From an uncultured Prevotellaceae bacterium (GTDB lineage: Bacteria > Bacteroidota > Bacteroidia > Bacteroidales > Bacteroidaceae): a stretch of DNA of 32,746 nt. The DNA lies in NCBI GenBank assembly GCA_900318795.1, contig ONLU01000030.1:1-32746 (forward strand), read 5' to 3'. A program made the translations under genes and the position numbers. Below are positions 31,128-32,746 of the stretch, piece after piece; position 1 is the stretch's first letter; every line of letters starts with the position of its first letter. Under the pieces are notes generated by a model. The model saw nothing but the letters and a program-made list of their open reading frames with translations, searched no databases and was not told the origin of the DNA.

Positions 31128-31528
31128 ACAAATGGCTGTGGGCTGCCCGCATCTTCAAGACGCGCAGCATTGCCGCTGATGCCATCAAGAACGGACGTGT
31201 AACCATACAGGGAGTCAACGTCAAGCCGTCGCGCATGGTGAAGGCCGGCGAGGTGGTCAGCGTGCGCAAACCGCCCGTGACCTATTCGTTCAAGATTCTG
31301 AAGACGATTGAGCAAAGGGTAGGGGCGAAGCTGATTCCTGAGATCTACGAGAATGTGACCACCCCCGATCAGTACGAGCTGTTGGAGATGAACCGCATCA
31401 GCGGGTTCGTCAATCGTGCCCGCGGTACGGGACGTCCCACGAAGAAGGAACGCCGTGCGCTGGACGAGTTCGTGGGACCGGCCATGGAGGGTGACTTCGA
31501 CGACTTCGATTTCGACTTTGATGAATAG
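31100..31528 (+). CDS. S4-domain RNA-binding protein, Hsp15-like
   Basis: The 142-residue protein starts with an S4 domain ([20 protein letters not shown], then [27 protein letters not shown] read in pieces, about 7-55), as in Hsp15, which binds 50S subunits carrying stalled nascent chains. The remainder has [20 protein letters not shown], then KERRALDEF, and an acidic tail of alternating Asp and Phe ([11 protein letters not shown]). The pairing with pth, which it overlaps by 28 bp, fits a shared task in ribosome rescue; that is inference from context. Confidence 0.88.
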   Translation: MAETNEARIDKWLWAARIFKTRSIAADAIKNGRVTIQGVNVKPSRMVKAGEVVSVRKPPVTYSFKILKTIEQRVGAKLIPEIYENVTTPDQYELLEMNRISGFVNRARGTGRPTKKERRALDEFVGPAMEGDFDDFDFDFDE

Positions 31529-31583
31529 AACTGCGAATTTCGCATATTTCGCGAAGAATACGAATATCTTTTGACAGAAGAAT

Positions 31584-32516
31584 ATGGAAATGCTATTGGA
31601 TGTAGTATTGATAGTAGTGGGTGTGGCACTGGTGTTGTTCGGTGCTGACCGCCTGACGGAAGGTGCCTCGGCGCTGGCCCGTCGCATGAACGTGCCCGAG
31701 ATCATCATCGGCCTGACCATTGTGGCAGCTGGAACGTCGGCCCCGGAACTGTTCGTCAGTCTGGTGTCGGCACTGAAGGGTACACCAGACCTGGCCGTGG
31801 GCAACGTGGTGGGCTCGAACACCATGAACGCGATGCTCATCGTGGGCTGTGCTGCTATGGTGGCTCCGATGACTATCAGCCGCTCAACAGTAAAAAAGGA
31901 TATCCCGTTCTCGGTGGGGGCATCGGTGCTGCTCATCCTCCTGGCTGTTGACAGCTTTTTGGGACGTGTGGACGGCATCATCCTGCTATTGGGCTTTGCT
32001 GTCTTTATGGCCTACACGCTGATGCAGGCCAAGACGGGCAGTACCGACGAGGTGCAGGCAGAGACGTCGCCTGTCTGGAAGAACATTGTCTACCTGGTGG
32101 GCGGCCTGCTGGGACTGGTGCTGGGCAGTAACCTGTTTGTCGACTCGGCTTCCAGTGTGGCTTATGCACTGGACATCAGCGAGGGCGTGGTAGGTCTTAC
32201 GGTGGTGGCTGGCGGTACGTCGCTGCCCGAGTTGGCGACGAGTGTTGTCGCTGCGCGCAAGGGACAGTCGGCTATCGCCATTGGCAATGTTATCGGCTCC
32301 AATGTCTTTAACATCCTGCTCATTCTGGGTCTGACGGCAACCATCAGCCCCATGGAAATAGAAGGCATCACCACCATCGACATGGCAGTGATGCTCATCT
32401 CGGTAGCCCTTGTGTGGATGTTCTCCTTCACCCGCTACACCGTGGAGCGTTGGGAGGGTGCCGTACTCGTAGGAGGCTATCTCGTATACCTCTGTTGGCT
32501 GATCAGCAGTCTGTAA
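31584..32516 (+). CDS. Calcium/sodium antiporter, CaCA family
   Basis: The 310-residue integral membrane protein has about ten helices in two inverted halves. Each half carries the ion-binding alpha repeat: GLTIVAAGTSAPELFVS then AVGNVVGSN (43-79) and GLTVVAGGTSLPELATS then IAIGNVIGSN (204-240). This pattern fits the YrbG type, which exchanges Na+ or H+ for Ca2+ across the inner membrane. It follows the S4 gene by 55 bp; a separate promoter is not obvious. A hairpin terminator follows the stop. Confidence 0.92.
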   Translation: MEMLLDVVLIVVGVALVLFGADRLTEGASALARRMNVPEIIIGLTIVAAGTSAPELFVSLVSALKGTPDLAVGNVVGSNTMNAMLIVGCAAMVAPMTISRSTVKKDIPFSVGASVLLILLAVDSFLGRVDGIILLLGFAVFMAYTLMQAKTGSTDEVQAETSPVWKNIVYLVGGLLGLVLGSNLFVDSASSVAYALDISEGVVGLTVVAGGTSLPELATSVVAARKGQSAIAIGNVIGSNVFNILLILGLTATISPMEIEGITTIDMAVMLISVALVWMFSFTRYTVERWEGAVLVGGYLVYLCWLISSL

Positions 32517-32536
32517 AACAGCAAAATTACCTATCG

Positions 32537-32570
32537 GCCTCACTGCCTTGGAATGGGCGGTGAGGCTTTA
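32537..32570 (+). terminator. Hairpin terminator after the antiporter gene
   Basis: GCCTCACTGCC (32537-32547) and GGCGGTGAGGC (32556-32566) form an 11-bp stem with one G-T pair and an 8-base loop, followed by TTTA. The T-tract is short, but the position, 20 bp after the stop, fits. Confidence 0.55.
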
Positions 32571-32631
32571 GTATGACAGGAACCTGGTATTTGTCATAAC
32601 CGCTCGACAAAACATATTAAAACGAGTTCTA

Positions 32632-32663
32632 TTTGTTTTTGTTCTCTTTTTTTCGTAACTTTG
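32632..32663 (+). promoter_or_regulatory. Promoter of a gene beyond the right edge
   Basis: TTTG at 32632-32635 and TAACTTTG at 32656-32663 are 20 bp apart. No ATG-led gene begins before the window ends; a frame from TTG at 32707 (RKNKVTIWRPYS) is open to the edge but cannot be identified. Confidence 0.65.
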
Positions 32664-32746
32664 TGAGAATTCGCAGGATTTCTTTAAATAAAGGTAGTTT
32701 GGGAATTTGAGGAAAAACAAGGTTACGATTTGGAGACCGTACTCAA

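Overview
The window looks like a chromosomal segment of a Bacteroidales bacterium, most likely Prevotella or a close relative. Promoters match the Bacteroidota consensus (TTTG, about 20 bp, TAnnTTTG). Shine-Dalgarno sequences are essentially absent. The gene set is typical of that order: long NusB, DUF5606, DUF4738, DUF4230, TGS-domain nucleoside kinase, short MenE and lysS-gpsA-pgi. There is no phage, CRISPR array, intact insertion sequence, rRNA or tRNA gene that I can see.

Layout. 1-385: non-coding, with a perfect 48-bp palindrome and a strong promoter. 386-4758: a cation-efflux transporter fused to the tRNA methyltransferase TrmO, an orphan histidine kinase, two tandem DUF4230 envelope proteins and a DUF4738 lipoprotein. 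4782-9705 (minus): operon lysS-gpsA-pgi-HAD phosphatase. 9890-15985 (plus): three tandem ROK-family sugar-kinase paralogues running directly into menaquinone genes (DHNA-CoA thioesterase-like, menF, menD). 16001-18088 (minus): TGS/uridine-kinase-like protein and a rhodanese lipoprotein, which split the men genes. 18089-18791: a decayed fimbrillin locus and the menB promoter. 18792-21707: menB-menC-menE. 21673-22722 (minus): aroB, which supplies the shikimate/chorismate branch that MenF draws on. 22882-26263: a large outer-membrane beta-barrel protein followed by a Fur-family regulator. 26306-29632 (minus): nusB-yajC-ybbR-coaE-DUF5606. 29894-32516 (plus): rplY(ctc)-pth-S4 protein-Ca2+/Na+ antiporter, then a terminator and the promoter of a gene beyond the window.

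Functionally, the centre of the window holds most of the classical menaquinone pathway: MenF (chorismate to isochorismate), MenD, MenC, MenE, MenB and a hotdog thioesterase that could be MenI. MenH and the prenyl/methyl-transfer steps are not here.

The most unusual signals are: (1) a 34-bp repeat present three times inside menD and read in three different frames with no stop, adding 34 residues; (2) three adjacent ROK proteins, the first with Asn in place of the catalytic Asp; (3) the CDF-TrmO fusion; (4) a collapsed fimbrillin locus beside menB whose reading frame runs open into menB; (5) a reiterated AAGACAnAGTAAC-type word in three men-locus spacers. I see no convincing wholly new multi-gene system; the ROK array coupled to menaquinone genes and the in-gene repeat are the best candidates for follow-up.
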